Shown piece after piece: positions 17,602 to 17,761 of a stretch of 17,761 bases of DNA (the first letter of the stretch is position 1; every line of letters begins with the position of its first letter). Location of the stretch: positions 1-17,761 of the forward strand of contig JBKJQB010000096.1 in the NCBI GenBank assembly GCA_046594105.1, given 5' to 3'. A program made the translations under genes and the position numbers. The notes below the pieces were generated by a model that saw nothing but the letters and a program-made list of their open reading frames with translations, was not told the DNA's origin and searched no databases. The DNA is from JBDSGC01 sp046594105. Lineage in GTDB: Bacteria; Acidobacteriota; Thermoanaerobaculia; Gp7-AA8.

Positions 17602-17761
17602 TCCGCGAAGCGGGGATGAGGGGTCCTGCTTCGTCGCGCGAGCGCCCCTTGTACGTTAGGTGAGCGGGCCTCAGGATGCTGGGAGTTGGTCCGGGAGAAG
17701 CCGAGCTCGCCCCTGAAGCCTTGAGCTTGTGGATGAGAAAGGCTCCCCGCCCTCTTCGCGA

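Larger units (their letters stand above)
17403..17761. other. 359-base non-coding right end with REP-like repeats
   Basis: No coding region is supported from the kinase stop to the window edge. The stretch contains a REP-like copy, two hairpins and a short GGGCAGGATGC fragment at 17430-17440, each described separately. After about 17635 I see nothing recognisable. Confidence 0.6.

Noticed and set aside
17430..17623. Possible CRISPR-like or tandem array at the right end
   Set aside because: The repeats here differ from each other and there is no regular repeat-spacer pattern; they fit separate REP-like elements.

Overview
The window is GC-rich and carries 12 genes that I can support, one of them cut by the left edge. 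I see no rRNA, tRNA, CRISPR array, prophage or transposase. Two Ser/Thr protein kinases of multi-domain type (one fused to a TolB/FlgO-like domain and TPR helices, one with a multi-pass membrane tail), a secreted subtilase with a C-terminal Ig-like domain, and high GC3 together suggest a member of the Acidobacteriota or a similar deep-branching Gram-negative phylum. This is an inference from gene style, not a phylogenetic result.

Left part (1-7990): the C-terminal part of an APC amino-acid permease converges on a secreted lytic-transglycosylase-like protein whose SLT fold carries a large helical insertion. Divergent from that gene is a reductive pyrimidine (or hydantoin) breakdown cluster on the + strand: dihydropyrimidinase, a one-domain cupin, an NCS1 nucleobase/hydantoin transporter and beta-ureidopropionase. 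Together these would import a cyclic ureide or pyrimidine, open its ring, and remove the carbamoyl group to give a beta-amino acid, CO2 and ammonia. The dehydrogenase that would make dihydropyrimidine is not in the window. A complete YefM-YoeB toxin-antitoxin pair, with a recognisable paired TGTACA operator, sits inside this cluster between the cupin and the transporter. A 628-base stretch before beta-ureidopropionase has no recognised gene but remains open in frame.

Middle part (7990-11644): a strong bidirectional terminator separates beta-ureidopropionase from a convergent secreted subtilisin-like protease. Divergent from the protease is a xanthine dehydrogenase small subunit (two 2Fe-2S clusters plus FAD) that is intact but lacks its molybdopterin partner in this window.

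Right part (11645-17761): a soluble GAF-HisKA-HATPase sensor kinase faces away from two consecutive Ser/Thr kinases, each with a plausible promoter of its own. The right end is a 359-base non-coding stretch with REP-like hairpins, one of which is related to a repeat between the lytic transglycosylase and dihydropyrimidinase genes.

No clearly new biological system is visible. The most unusual items are the toxin-antitoxin pair inside the catabolic cluster, the open frame upstream of beta-ureidopropionase, the orphan xdhA, the insertion inside the transglycosylase domain, and the Thr/Asp-rich insertion in the activation segment of the second kinase.
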